Below, in pieces: positions 16,486-25,223 of a stretch of 43,572 nucleotides of DNA; position 1 is the first letter of the stretch, and each line of letters begins with the position of its first letter. A program made the position numbers and the translations under genes. The DNA is from Acidovorax sp. (lineage in GTDB: Bacteria; Pseudomonadota; Gammaproteobacteria; Burkholderiales; Burkholderiaceae_C). The notes beneath the pieces are model-generated. The model searched no databases, was not told the origin of the DNA, and was given only the letters and a program-made list of their open reading frames with translations. The stretch covers positions 1-43,572 of the forward strand of contig NZ_JADHVT010000023.1 of NCBI RefSeq assembly GCF_016783915.1. Reading direction: 5' to 3'.

Positions 16486-16567
16486 AAGGACTCACGCAAA
16501 CAAGGATGCACCCGGGCGCCATCCGTGGACATGTACCTCGCCCGAACCCGCATCGCGTGCGTCTGGC

Positions 16568-17584
16568 TCATTTGGGCTTGGCTCCGATACCGGTGGCTTC
16601 ACCCACCTTCTGCACATTTTTCTTGGTGTCAGACACCAGAGTGTCCAATTGCAGCCGCATCTTCTCGGCCACCGTGAGCTTGGTGTAGCGGCGCTCACCC
16701 TCGCGGCTGAGCTCTTTCTGCAAGGCAAACACCGACTGGGGGCGGGACAGCGGGTCAAGCGCCATGCACCACTCCACCACCTCGATCAGGTTGTCGGAAT
16801 ACACGCCACGCAACTTGGTCAGGGCGAGCGACAGGCGGTCCTTGTCCACGCGCTGCGGCGCCTCGTTCGGCGGAAAGCCCTGCATGCAGGCGTAAATGCA
16901 GGCGCCGATGGCATAAATGTCGGTCCACGGCCCCATCTGCGAATCGCGCCGGTACATCTCGGGCGCAGCAAAGCCGGGGGTGTACATGGGGCGGATGAAG
17001 TTGCCTTCCTTGCTCAGCACCTCGCGCGCCGCGCCGAAGTCGATCATCACGGCCTTGTTGTCGTCGGTGATGAAGATGTTGGCGGGCTTGATGTCCAGGT
17101 GCAGCATCTTGTGCTGGTGCACGATGCGCAGGCCGCGCAGCACTTCGTCGAACAACGAGCGGATGGTGGACTCGCGGAACACCTTCTGTGTCTTGAGGTC
17201 GCGGGCGGTGATGATGAAGTCCTGCAGGGTCGCGCCCTCCAGGTAGTTCATCACCATGTAAACGGTTTCGTTCTCGCGGAAGAAATTGAGCACGCTCACC
17301 ACGGAGGCGTGCGAGATCTGGGCCAGCGAGCGGCCCTCTTCAAAGAAGCTCTTGAGCCCCAGGCGGTACAGCGAGAGCTTTTCGGGCGGCACCTTCGGAA
17401 GCAACTCACCAGGAGCGCGGGTCGCCAGGGACGAAGGAAGGTACTCCTTGATGGCCACCTGCTGGCCTTCGGCGTCGAGGGCCAGATAGACCACACCAAA
17501 ACCACCGGAGGACAACCGGCGCACCACACGGTAACCGCCAATTGCGGTATCGGGCGGCAAGGGGGCCGGTTTGATTTTTGACAT
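16568..17584 (-). CDS. Hanks-type Ser/Thr protein kinase
   Basis: The protein is 338 residues from ATG 17584 (MSKIKPAPLPPDTAIGGYRV). Upstream in-frame codons to 17644 are unlikely. The full kinase core is visible: glycine loop SSGGFGVVYLA, catalytic Lys in VAIKEY, the catalytic loop MLHLDIKPANIF, the DFG motif in MIDFGAAREV, and the activation segment ending TPGFAAPEMY. The C-terminus after about residue 290 is short and charged, with no transmembrane helix and no PASTA repeats, so the kinase is cytoplasmic. Its partner phosphatase lies directly downstream. It is divergent from yicC with a 75-bp gap. Confidence 0.95.
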   Translation of the reverse strand: MSKIKPAPLPPDTAIGGYRVVRRLSSGGFGVVYLALDAEGQQVAIKEYLPSSLATRAPGELLPKVPPEKLSLYRLGLKSFFEEGRSLAQISHASVVSVLNFFRENETVYMVMNYLEGATLQDFIITARDLKTQKVFRESTIRSLFDEVLRGLRIVHQHKMLHLDIKPANIFITDDNKAVMIDFGAAREVLSKEGNFIRPMYTPGFAAPEMYRRDSQMGPWTDIYAIGACIYACMQGFPPNEAPQRVDKDRLSLALTKLRGVYSDNLIEVVEWCMALDPLSRPQSVFALQKELSREGERRYTKLTVAEKMRLQLDTLVSDTKKNVQKVGEATGIGAKPK

Positions 17585-17659
17585 ATTTTGCGAAGATGAT
17601 TCGGGGGTAAGGCGGAACCCGGATAATCGCCGGATCGCAAGCAACCATCAAAAAGTCCA

Positions 17660-18577
17660 ATGCCAGTTTACAGCATGACCGGATACGCCAGCGCACAGCA
17701 TGGCGCATCTGCCACTGGCGCTGAAACCGACGCCCGCGCCCCCCAGACGCGCCGGCTGGGACTGGAAATCCGATCCGTCAACAGCCGCTTTCTGGACCTG
17801 TCGTTTCGCCTGCCTGACGAGCTGCGCGCCATGGAGCCCACGCTGCGCAGCCTGCTCACAGCGCGCCTGAAACGCGGCAAGGTCGAAGTGCGAGCCGCCC
17901 TAGATACCGACGATAGCAACAGCCTGCAAGACCCGCCCGCGCGGCTGTTGCAGCGTCTCAATTCGTTGCAAGACTCCATCAAGGCGTGGCTGCCCGCAGC
18001 CGCCCCCCTCACCGTGGCTGACGCGCTGCGTCTGTGCGCCAACGCGCACTCTGGCACCGAGGACTGGAGCGACGCGATCCCCGCCCTGGCCGAGGAAGCG
18101 CTGACCGCCTTGCTGGCAGCCCGCGAGCGCGAGGGGAAGCGCTTGGCGACCATGCTGCTGGACCGTGTCAAGCAGCTGCGGGCCTTGGCCGAACAAGCCG
18201 TACCCATGGTTCCGCTGCTGGTAGAGCAGCAACGCCTGCGCTTCATGGAACGCTGGAAAGAGGCCATGGCCCTCACCGATGGCGCCACCCTGCCCGAAGC
18301 TGCGCGTGACCGCGCCTTGACCGAGGCCACGGCGTTTGCCATCCGCATCGACGTGGCAGAAGAGATCACGCGGCTGGACTCGCACCTGGACGAAATCGAG
18401 CGCCTGCTCAAAAAGGGTGGCGAAGTGGGCAAACGCCTGGATTTCCTGATCCAGGAGCTGCACCGCGAAGCCAACACGCTGGGCTCCAAGTCTGCCGCTC
18501 TCGACCTCACCCGCATCAGCGTGGACATGAAGGTGCTGATCGAGCAGATGCGAGAGCAAGTGCAAAATATCGAATAA
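17660..18577 (+). CDS. yicC: YicC/YloC family endoribonuclease
   Basis: This is a 305-residue protein starting MPVYSMTGYASAQ, the family hallmark. Other marks are LEIRSVNSRFLDLSFRLPDE, an RGKVEVRA motif, and the conserved C-terminal block RLDFLIQELHREANTLGSKS with VDMKVLIEQMREQVQNIE. YicC proteins are endoribonucleases that act on RNA (E. coli YicC is linked to decay of the small RNA RyhB). It is the first gene of a plus-strand run with gmk, rpoZ and spoT. A short repeat lies between it and gmk. Confidence 0.94.
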   Translation: MPVYSMTGYASAQHGASATGAETDARAPQTRRLGLEIRSVNSRFLDLSFRLPDELRAMEPTLRSLLTARLKRGKVEVRAALDTDDSNSLQDPPARLLQRLNSLQDSIKAWLPAAAPLTVADALRLCANAHSGTEDWSDAIPALAEEALTALLAAREREGKRLATMLLDRVKQLRALAEQAVPMVPLLVEQQRLRFMERWKEAMALTDGATLPEAARDRALTEATAFAIRIDVAEEITRLDSHLDEIERLLKKGGEVGKRLDFLIQELHREANTLGSKSAALDLTRISVDMKVLIEQMREQVQNIE

Positions 18578-18587
18578 CACTCATTTT

Positions 18588-18608
18588 TTGATAGCGCCTG
18601 GCGCACAT
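18588..18608 (+). repeat. Intergenic repeat element, partial copy C
   Basis: TTGATAGCGCCTGGCGCACAT matches the start of the element at 14675-14724 (minus strand) at about 17 of 21 positions. It lies between yicC and gmk. Confidence 0.35.
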
Positions 18609-18613
18609 CAACC

Positions 18614-19234
18614 ATGGACTATCCAGGAAATCTCATCGTTGTGGCAGCCCCCAGTGGGGCCGGCAAGTCCAGCCTGGTCAAGGCCTTGCTGGAGCTGGAC
18701 TCGCATGTCCACCCCTCCATCTCGCACACCACCCGTGCGCCCCGCGGCCAGGAAAAGCATGGCCGCGAGTACTTCTTCGCGTCGGAGTCCGAGTTTGACG
18801 CCATGGTGCAAGGCAACGCGTTTGTCGAATGGGCCCATGTGCACGGCAACCGCTACGGCACCTCCAAGAAGGCCATCGAAGAACGCATTGCACAGGGCTC
18901 GGATGTGATTCTGGAAATAGACTTCCAGGGCGCACTGCAGATCAAGCAGGCATTTGCCAATGCGGTGCTGGTTTTCATCCTCCCGCCCAGCTGGGAAGAA
19001 CTGCGATCGCGGCTGGAGCGGCGGGGCGAAGACTCTGCGGATGTCATCGAAGTACGCCTCAAAAATGCCGCCATCGAGATGGCCCAGGTCAGCAAATTCG
19101 ACTTCGTTATAATTAACGAGTTGTTTGAGCGCGCGCTTTTCGACCTGAAAGCCGTAGTTCACGCCCAGCGACTCAAGTACGCCGCCCAGCGCCGCGCCCG
19201 TGCTGACACCTTCCAGTCGCTCAATATCACCTGA
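18614..19234 (+). CDS. gmk: Guanylate kinase
   Basis: This is a 206-residue cytoplasmic enzyme that phosphorylates GMP to GDP with ATP. The P-loop APSGAGKSS is at residues 12-20. [21 protein letters not shown] binds [11 protein letters not shown] is the next conserved block, and [13 protein letters not shown] follows. The lid region has RLERRGEDS. The next gene, rpoZ, begins 16 bp later, and the gmk-rpoZ-spoT order is conserved in proteobacteria. Confidence 0.98.
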   Translation: MDYPGNLIVVAAPSGAGKSSLVKALLELDSHVHPSISHTTRAPRGQEKHGREYFFASESEFDAMVQGNAFVEWAHVHGNRYGTSKKAIEERIAQGSDVILEIDFQGALQIKQAFANAVLVFILPPSWEELRSRLERRGEDSADVIEVRLKNAAIEMAQVSKFDFVIINELFERALFDLKAVVHAQRLKYAAQRRARADTFQSLNIT

Positions 19235-19250
19235 ATCCCCGGAGTAACCG

Positions 19251-19454
19251 ATGGCACGCATCACCGTAGAAGACTGTCTGGAAAAGATCCCCAACCGCTT
19301 CCAGCTCGTACTGGCCGCCACGTACCGTGCCCGCATGCTCAGCCAAGGGCACGCCCCCCGCATCGAAAGCCGCAACAAGCCTGCTGTGACCGCCCTGCGT
19401 GAAATCGCCGAAGGCAAAGTGGGCCTGGAGATGCTCAAGAAGGTTCCCGGTTGA
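19251..19454 (+). CDS. rpoZ: RNA polymerase omega subunit
   Basis: A 67-residue protein starting [20 protein letters not shown], the canonical omega N-terminus. [20 protein letters not shown] is the conserved middle segment. Omega aids assembly of RNA polymerase and forms part of the ppGpp site, which fits its place before spoT. CGGAG lies upstream of the ATG. Confidence 0.98.
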   Translation: MARITVEDCLEKIPNRFQLVLAATYRARMLSQGHAPRIESRNKPAVTALREIAEGKVGLEMLKKVPG

Positions 19455-19480
19455 ACGTTCTGCGGGGCAATGCCCACCCA

Positions 19481-19509
19481 AAAGCACCGCGCCAGCGGTG
19501 CTTTTTTTT
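19481..19509 (+). terminator. Rho-independent terminator after rpoZ
   Basis: A perfect 9-bp stem AAGCACCGC/GCGGTGCTT with loop GCCA runs into a total of nine T. It separates gmk-rpoZ from spoT, so spoT probably has its own promoter or depends on read-through. Confidence 0.92.
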
Positions 19510-19551
19510 GCCCGAAAGTCCTCTGGCGCAGTCCCGCGCTACATTTAAGGC

Positions 19552-21831
19552 ATGAACGCGGTGCTCAATTCACCTTCTGCAACGCAGCCCCGGCCGGGTG
19601 AACCATCTCCGGCAGGCAATTTCTCGGCAGCCGCTGCGGCCGCCAATGCGGCTGCGGCCAGCTTCGCGGCGCTGACCGACAGCCTGGACTACCTGGACCC
19701 CGTCAGCATCGAGCAGGTGCGCCAGGCGTACCGTTTTGCCGACGAAGCCCACCTGGGGCAACTGCGCAACAGCGGTGAGCCCTACATCACCCACCCTATT
19801 GCAGTGGCCGCACAGTGCGCGGCGTGGAAGCTCGATGCCCAGGCGCTAATGGCCGCGCTGCTACACGACGCCATGGAAGACTGCGGCGTGACCAAGGCCG
19901 ACCTGATCGACCGGTTTGGCGCCCCGGTGGCCGAACTGGTAGACGGCCTCACCAAGCTGGACAAGCTGCAGTTCAACACCCGCGAAGAGAACCAGGCTGA
20001 ATCGTTTCGCAAAATGCTGCTGGCCATGGCGCGTGATGTGCGCGTCATCCTCATCAAGCTGGCCGACCGCACGCACAACATGCGCACGCTGTCAGACATG
20101 CCGCGTAGCAAATGGGGCCGCATCTCGTCCGAGACGCTGGAAATTTATGCCCCCATCGCCCACCGCCTGGGCCTGAACCAGACCTATCGTGAACTGCAGG
20201 ATCTGGCCTTCAGACACCTGCACCCCTGGCGCTACGCCACCTTGGCGAAGGCCGTCAACAAATCCAGGAACCGCCGACGCGATCTGGTTCAAAAAGTGCA
20301 GACCGAAGTGGATGCGGCCTTCTCCAAGATCGGCATGAAGGTGCGCCTGGCTGGCCGCGAGAAAACGCTGTATGCCATCTATCAGAAGATGGACCTCAAG
20401 CACCTGAGCTTTGCCCAGGTGACGGACATCTACGGCTTCCGAGTCATCGTGCCGACAGTGACCGATTGCTATACCGCCTTGGGTGTACTGCACCAGATGT
20501 ACAAGCCGGTACCTGGCAAGTTCAAGGACCACATTGCCATTGCCAAACTCAACGGCTACCAGTCTCTGCACACCACCCTGGTAGGGCCCTCGGGCGTGAA
20601 CATTGAGTTCCAGATGCGCACCGACGAGATGCACGTGATTGCCGAAGCGGGCGTGGCGGCACACTGGTTGTACAAGGCCCAGGACGGGGAAGGCACTGCA
20701 GCCGAGCGCCTCGGAACCAAGTGGCTGCAATCCTTGCTGGACATACAGAACGAAACGCGGGATGCGGCGGAGTTCTGGGACCACGTCAAGGTGGACCTGT
20801 TTCCCGATGCCGTCTACGTCTTCACACCCAAAAGCCAGATCATGGCACTGCCTCGCGGCGCCACCGTGGTGGACTTTGCCTACGCCATTCACAGCAATGT
20901 GGGCGACCGCACCACGGCCGCCAAGATCAACAACGAGCAGATCCCGCTGCGCACCGAACTCAAGAATGGGGATGTGGTGGAGATCATCACCGACCCTATC
21001 TCCACACCCAACCCCGCGTGGCTTGGCTTTGTGCGCACGGGCCGTGCACGGTCCAAGATCCGCCACTACCTCAAAACCTTGGCTCATACTGAATCTGAGG
21101 GGCTGGGAGAAAAGCTGTTGACCCAGGCCATTCGCGCCGAAGGCTTGGAGCAGTTGCCTCCAGTAAACGCAGAGACGCAACCGCTGTGGGACAAACTATT
21201 GCGGTTTACTGGCAACCGCACGCGCAGCGAGCTGATGACAGACCTGGGTTTGGGCAAGCGCATTGCCAGCATCGTAGCCAAGCGCCTCATGGTGCTGATG
21301 TCTGAGCATGGACACCGCCCGGATGCCCTGCTCATGACCCGCGAGCGCTACACATCGCACGAAACCCTGTCGCAAGGCGCTGTGACCCTGGACGGTAGCG
21401 AGAATGCTTCCGTGCAGTATGCCGCCTGCTGTCGCCCAGTGCCGGGCGACAGCATCGTCGGTTATCTGGGCCGTGGCGAGGGACTGGTGGTGCACAACGC
21501 ACATTGCAGTGTCGCCAAGCGTCTGCAACACAAAGACAGCGAGCGGTTCATCGCTGTCGATTGGTCGGATGAGCCCACCCGCATGTTCGAAACGGGCGTG
21601 GTTGTTACCGTAAACAACGGCAAAGGGGTGCTGGCACGGGTAGCAGCAGAGCTTGCCAATTCAGAGGCCGACATCACCCATGTGGATATGGATGATGAAG
21701 CGGCCTTGGACACCACGGACTTGCGCTTCATAGTGGCAGTACGCGACCAATCCCACCTGGAGCTTGCACTGCGCAACCTGCGCCGCACCCAGGCTGTGCT
21801 GCGCGCGGCCAGAATCACACCACAACCCTGA
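19552..21831 (+). CDS. spoT: Bifunctional (p)ppGpp synthetase/hydrolase (RelA/SpoT family)
   Basis: This 759-residue Rel-family enzyme makes and degrades the alarmone (p)ppGpp. The HD hydrolase domain (about residues 60-210) keeps the catalytic HDAMED (H105, D106, E109, D110). The synthetase domain has YGFRVIVPTV, GKFKDHIAIAKLNGYQSLHT and the substrate loop. A TGS domain follows (VYVFTPKSQIMALPRGATVVDFAY), then a conserved-cysteine region (YAACCRPVPGDSIVGYLGRG) and a C-terminal ACT domain (ADITHVDMDDEAALDTT). Both active sites look intact, so it should be bifunctional like SpoT. The Ala-rich first 45 residues are a variable extension. Confidence 0.96.
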   Translation: MNAVLNSPSATQPRPGEPSPAGNFSAAAAAANAAAASFAALTDSLDYLDPVSIEQVRQAYRFADEAHLGQLRNSGEPYITHPIAVAAQCAAWKLDAQALMAALLHDAMEDCGVTKADLIDRFGAPVAELVDGLTKLDKLQFNTREENQAESFRKMLLAMARDVRVILIKLADRTHNMRTLSDMPRSKWGRISSETLEIYAPIAHRLGLNQTYRELQDLAFRHLHPWRYATLAKAVNKSRNRRRDLVQKVQTEVDAAFSKIGMKVRLAGREKTLYAIYQKMDLKHLSFAQVTDIYGFRVIVPTVTDCYTALGVLHQMYKPVPGKFKDHIAIAKLNGYQSLHTTLVGPSGVNIEFQMRTDEMHVIAEAGVAAHWLYKAQDGEGTAAERLGTKWLQSLLDIQNETRDAAEFWDHVKVDLFPDAVYVFTPKSQIMALPRGATVVDFAYAIHSNVGDRTTAAKINNEQIPLRTELKNGDVVEIITDPISTPNPAWLGFVRTGRARSKIRHYLKTLAHTESEGLGEKLLTQAIRAEGLEQLPPVNAETQPLWDKLLRFTGNRTRSELMTDLGLGKRIASIVAKRLMVLMSEHGHRPDALLMTRERYTSHETLSQGAVTLDGSENASVQYAACCRPVPGDSIVGYLGRGEGLVVHNAHCSVAKRLQHKDSERFIAVDWSDEPTRMFETGVVVTVNNGKGVLARVAAELANSEADITHVDMDDEAALDTTDLRFIVAVRDQSHLELALRNLRRTQAVLRAARITPQP

Positions 21832-21908
21832 CGCACTGGCGCAGCAGTACACCAAGCCCGCTCAGGTCGCGGAAAGTGGTGCGCAGGAGCACTGCCTGTT
21901 TGCAATCG

Positions 21909-22475
21909 CTACGAGACGACACTACGGGGTGGGTACTGCACCTCCAACACCTCAAGGTGGCGCACACCGCCTGGTGTTGGTAGCTGCACCTCATCCCCAA
22001 CGCGCGACTTCAGCAGCGCCCGTGCAACGGGTGAAATCCAGCTGACCTGCCCCATACGACTGTCCGCCTCGTCGATGCCCATGATGGTGATCGTGCGCTC
22101 ACCATCCTCGTCGTCTGAGTAGGTGACGGTAGCCCCAAAAAAGACCTGTTCGCTACCCGCGTGCAAACTGGGGTCCACCACTTCGGCGATCTCCAGCCGC
22201 TTGGTCAAAAAACGGATACGCCCATCAATCTCGCGCAAGCGCTTCTTGCCGTAAAGATAGTCACCGTTCTCAGACCGATCCCCATTGCTGGCAGCCCAGT
22301 GAACCACATCCACGATCTTGGGCCGCTCGTTGTCGATGAGATCCAACAGCTCCGCCCTCAGATGCGCATACCCGGACGGGGTGATGTAGTTTTTGCCACC
22401 CGGCGGCAAAGGAGGCAATGCCAAACCCTCGTCATCATCGGCACCGTCAGTTTCCTTGGTAAAAGCCTTGCTCAT
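21909..22475 (-). CDS. greB: Transcription elongation factor GreB
   Basis: The protein is 188 residues from ATG 22475 (MSKAFTKETDGADDDEG). The open frame extends to 22727 only because it reads through the tRNA gene. Gre factors enter the RNA polymerase secondary channel and stimulate cleavage of backtracked RNA. The N-terminal coiled coil has GYAHLRAELLDLI and the acidic tip ENGDYLYGKKRLREIDGRI. The C-terminal FKBP-like domain has VFFGATVTYSDDEDG and WISPVARALLKSRVGDEV. YITPSGY and the basic sequence identify GreB over GreA. It converges with spoT. Confidence 0.95.
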   Translation of the reverse strand: MSKAFTKETDGADDDEGLALPPLPPGGKNYITPSGYAHLRAELLDLIDNERPKIVDVVHWAASNGDRSENGDYLYGKKRLREIDGRIRFLTKRLEIAEVVDPSLHAGSEQVFFGATVTYSDDEDGERTITIMGIDEADSRMGQVSWISPVARALLKSRVGDEVQLPTPGGVRHLEVLEVQYPPRSVVS

Positions 22476-22517
22476 CGCCAGAACTCTCCAATCGGCGCAA
22501 TACGCCTGGACAAATGA

Positions 22518-22548
22518 AAAAGCCTGCAATCTCGCGATTGCAGGCTTT
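22518..22548 (-). terminator. Strong hairpin terminator after tRNA-Arg
   Basis: A near-perfect stem of about 13 bp, AAAGCCTGCAATC with GATTGCAGGCTTT and a four-base loop, lies 7 bases after the tRNA-Arg CCA on the minus strand. It is followed by TTTTTC, and separates the tRNA from greB. Confidence 0.85.
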
Positions 22549-22554
22549 AAACAT

Positions 22555-22631
22555 TGGTGCGGCTGGCAGGAATCGAACCCACGACCCCTTGGTTCGTAGC
22601 CAAGTACTCTATCCAGCTGAGCTACAGCCGC
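22555..22631 (-). tRNA. tRNA-Arg(ACG)
   Basis: A 77-base tRNA including encoded CCA. The acceptor is GCGGCTG/CAGCCGC, the D arm has TAGCTCAGCTGGATAGAG, the anticodon stem CTTGG/CCAAG surrounds CTACGAA (anticodon ACG, read as ICG after deamination), and the T loop is TTCGAAT. All stems pair. Confidence 0.96.
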
Positions 22632-22641
22632 TAAGCTTTGA

Positions 22642-22647
22642 ATTATA
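22642..22647 (-). promoter_or_regulatory. Consensus -10 box for tRNA-Arg
   Basis: TATAAT on the minus strand lies 10 bases upstream of the tRNA-Arg 5' end, so initiation near the tRNA start is plausible. A TTGCCA at 22659-22664 is too close (11 bases) to be an ideal -35. Confidence 0.45.
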
Positions 22648-22836
22648 GCATGATTTCTTGGCAACCCCTGAAATTTGCTTTCTTTCTGATTGCTTTCCTG
22701 AATCAGGCTATGCAAACAGACAGTCAATTCAACGCAAGCCGAGATTGTAATGCACGATGAAGGCTACAAAAACAAACTGAGCGATTTGGATCACAAAACA
22801 CATCGTTTGCTGATACATCCACCCTGCGAGCAAGGG

Positions 22837-22913
22837 TGGTAGGGCGTGTTGGACTTGAACCAACGACCAAAGGATTATGAGTCCTCTGCTCTAACCAACT
22901 GAGCTAACGCCCC
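22837..22913 (-). tRNA. tRNA with anticodon CAT (elongator Met or Ile2)
   Basis: A 77-base tRNA with encoded CCA. The acceptor GGGGCGT/ACGCCCT pairs with a G-U at the end. The anticodon loop is CTCATAA (anticodon CAT), and the T arm is GTTGG TTCAAGT CCAAC. It is not an initiator, since it lacks the C1-A72 mismatch. Elongator Met and lysidine-modified Ile2 share this anticodon, and I cannot separate them with certainty. Confidence 0.93.
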
Positions 22914-22964
22914 CAGGCCATGCTACAGCGCTATACAACGTGGCAAGCGCCGTATTGTAGGGGC

Positions 22965-23969
22965 TTACTTGCGGTGGCTGAGCGCGTTGGATACCAGCTT
23001 GGAGGTGATGTCCACAATCTGGATCATGCGGTCGTATGGCATGCGCGTAGGACCTATCACTCCCAATGTTCCTACCACCTTGCCATCGACCTCGTACGGG
23101 GAGCTCACGATCGACAGCTCTTCAAATGGTACAACCTGGCTCTCTCCACCGATGTAGATGCGCACTCCCTCCGCTTGGCTGGAAATATCCAGGAGCCGGA
23201 GAATCTGAGTCTTCTGCTCGAACAAGTCGAAAGCCCTGCGCAAATTGCCCATGTCACTGGAGAAGTCGCTGACCGACAGCAGGTTGCGCTCCCCGGAAAT
23301 CACCACCTCATCCTGCGCCTCGGACAGCGCCTCCGAACCCACGTTGACCGCCGCCTGCATGAGCGATGCGATCTCTCCGCGCAACACATCGACCTCGGAC
23401 TTCAAGCGTTCCCGTACCTGCTCCATCGCAAGTCCCGCGTAGTGGGCGTTCAGAAAGTTGGAAGCCTCCACCAGCTGTGACTGGGAGTGGTCCACCTCGG
23501 TAAAGATCACACGATTCTGAACATCGCCCTCCGGGGACACGATGATGACCAGAAACCGCTTTTCAGAGAGTCGCAGAAACTCAATGTGACGAAATACCGA
23601 GGTACGCCGAGGTGCCATCACCACTCCAACGAATTGGGAGAGGTTGGACAACAGCTGCGCAGCGTTGGCGATGACCTTTTGAGGCTGTTCAGGTGCCAGC
23701 TGCGGCGGCATGACAGACTCTCGCTGCACCGTCAACATGGTGTCCACAAACAATCGGTATCCACGCGCGGTAGGGATACGGCCTGCTGAGGTATGTGGAC
23801 TCGCGATCAGCCCTAGCTCTTCCAGGTCCGCCATCACGTTTCGTATCGTGGCAGGCGACAAATCCAACCCGGACGCACGGGAAAGGGTACGCGACCCTAC
23901 AGGCTGCCCATCAGCGATGTAACGCTCGACCAGGGCTTTGAGCAACAACTTGGCACGGTCATCGAGCAT
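22965..23969 (-). CDS. hrcA: Heat-inducible transcription repressor HrcA
   Basis: This 334-residue protein represses chaperone genes by binding the CIRCE operator, with its activity coupled to GroEL. The N-terminal winged helix has [20 protein letters not shown] and [19 protein letters not shown], followed by [16 protein letters not shown], all hallmark HrcA blocks. The C-terminal domain ends [21 protein letters not shown] start at ATG 23969. No clear Shine-Dalgarno precedes it, and only 9 bases upstream lies the stop codon of a prophage recombinase remnant. The native promoter has probably been displaced by the phage insertion. Confidence 0.97.
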   Translation of the reverse strand: MLDDRAKLLLKALVERYIADGQPVGSRTLSRASGLDLSPATIRNVMADLEELGLIASPHTSAGRIPTARGYRLFVDTMLTVQRESVMPPQLAPEQPQKVIANAAQLLSNLSQFVGVVMAPRRTSVFRHIEFLRLSEKRFLVIIVSPEGDVQNRVIFTEVDHSQSQLVEASNFLNAHYAGLAMEQVRERLKSEVDVLRGEIASLMQAAVNVGSEALSEAQDEVVISGERNLLSVSDFSSDMGNLRRAFDLFEQKTQILRLLDISSQAEGVRIYIGGESQVVPFEELSIVSSPYEVDGKVVGTLGVIGPTRMPYDRMIQIVDITSKLVSNALSHRK

Positions 23970-23978
23970 GGAATGATT

Positions 23979-24524
23979 TTACTTTTGTAATCGTGTTTTG
24001 GCCCAGCGGCCCCGCCCTTCATGGCGGTGGATGTGGTCGCGTAGGCTACTTATGGACACCCCCAGCATATCCGCAAGGGTCCGCTGGTCATACCAACCAG
24101 ATCGCCAACAGGCTGCAGCCTGGGCTACATCGTCATCAGACAAGGCACGCTTTCGGCCCCAGGTCTTGCCTGCAGCCCTTGCAGCACGCTGACCAGCTAA
24201 GCACCTCTCCCTGATCAATTCGCGTTCAAACTCAGCGAAGGCAGACAGCAGGTGCAGGAACATGCGGCCATGTGCCGTGTCGGTCTCGATTGACTCCGTC
24301 AAAGAACGGAAGCCGACGCCCTTCGATTTCAGGTACTCAAAGACCTTGACGAAGTGAGACACAGACCGAGCAAGGCGGTCCAATTTGTAGACCACCAAAA
24401 CGTCGCCCTTGACCAAGACGGTCAAGAGTTTTTCGAGCTCAGGGCGCTGCTTAACAGCCGAGCGCTTTTCTTGCACAACCTTATCAATGCCAGCCCGCCG
24501 AAAGGCCGCTAACCACGTCGGCAC
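23979..24524 (-). pseudogene. Serine recombinase (resolvase/invertase), N-terminus lost
   Basis: About 180 residues match the Pin/Hin-type serine recombinase from LAAFRRAGIDKVVQEK onward. They include VYKLDRLARSVSHF, GVGFRSLTESIETDTAHGRM and LSAFAEFERELIRER, then a C-terminal helix-turn-helix (YDQRTLADMLGVSISSLRDH). The first 25-30 residues of the family, with the catalytic serine (ARVS motif), are absent. The four residues before LAAF come from the zot junction, so the enzyme should be inactive. Inoviruses such as the Ralstonia RSM phages use a recombinase of this kind to integrate. The stop codon lies 9 bases before hrcA. Confidence 0.85.
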
Positions 24525-24924
24525 CGAAAGCGCGCTTGAGGTGGCGATGCCATGAAGGCTTGTCGATCAGCCGACGCACAAAAACATCGATCAGGGAGGG
24601 ATGCGGGCAGATCATCCAGAAGTCAAAACCACGGCGGCGGCGATGCTGGGCGATGGCCTGCACGTAGTCGGGAACATCGCTACCGGAGCGCCTAAGCGGG
24701 AATTCATTTTGGCATTCGTCCATCACGCAGATGGAGCCATCAGGCAGGTCTTGCCACTTCTTGGGGTCGAACTTTTGCCAGCCGAATTCAGCGGCCTTGG
24801 CGTCGTCCATGTCGAAGCCGTGATAGTAAACCGGGCGGTTTTCCTTGAGCTGCTGGGCGCGCACATCGCGCAGGGTGATGAGCGTTTTTCCTGCGCCGTT
24901 CGCCCCGGTGGTCAGATAGATCAT
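24484..24924 (-). pseudogene. Zot/pI-like morphogenesis ATPase, C-terminus lost
   Basis: The 146 residues start MIYLTTGANGAGKTLITL, with Walker A GANGAGKT. A Walker-B-like ICVMDECQNEF and AIAQHRRRRGFDFWMICPHP follow, all typical of the Zot (zonula occludens toxin-like) N-terminal domain, the assembly ATPase of filamentous phages. Normal Zot proteins are about 350-450 residues with a transmembrane helix. This one ends soon after DKPSWHRHLKRAFGADVV, where the sequence runs into the recombinase gene in another frame. ATGA overlap with the DUF2523 gene. Confidence 0.85.
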
Positions 24925-25220
24925 TTCATCACCCACTTCTTGAAGCTGTCGCCGCTGATGCCGCTGACGATGGCGCGGGCAGCGATAGCGCTGGTGATGA
25001 TGCTGATGCAAACACCTACCTTCATGAAGCCAATCAGGCCAATCATTTCAGCGGGCAGGCCACCGAGCGCGGTCAGTGCCCCGGCCTTCATCCAGTCGAG
25101 GGACGAAGAGACGCCGGTGTAGGTCACTACGCTGATGCCCAAGGCGATCAGGATACGGCCCGCGAGGGTGCCAACGAGATTGATCAACATGCCGCCGATG
25201 GCAGCGATAAAAATGGGCAT
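24921..25220 (-). CDS. DUF2523 family inovirus minor coat (pVI-like) protein
   Basis: This is a 99-residue membrane protein with hydrophobic segments near 1-20, 22-40, 47-68 and 66-88 (IGLIGFMKVGVCISIITSAIAA). DUF2523 proteins sit between the adhesin and Zot in many inoviruses and are thought to be pVI-like end-cap proteins. It starts 4 bp after the adhesin ends and overlaps zot by ATGA, the usual arrangement. It appears intact. Confidence 0.85.
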   Translation of the reverse strand: MPIFIAAIGGMLINLVGTLAGRILIALGISVVTYTGVSSSLDWMKAGALTALGGLPAEMIGLIGFMKVGVCISIITSAIAARAIVSGISGDSFKKWVMK

Positions 25221-25223
25221 GTG

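Noticed and set aside
22505-22727. N-terminal extension of GreB
   Set aside because: The extra codons read through tRNA-Arg and its terminator; GreB homology starts at MSKAF.
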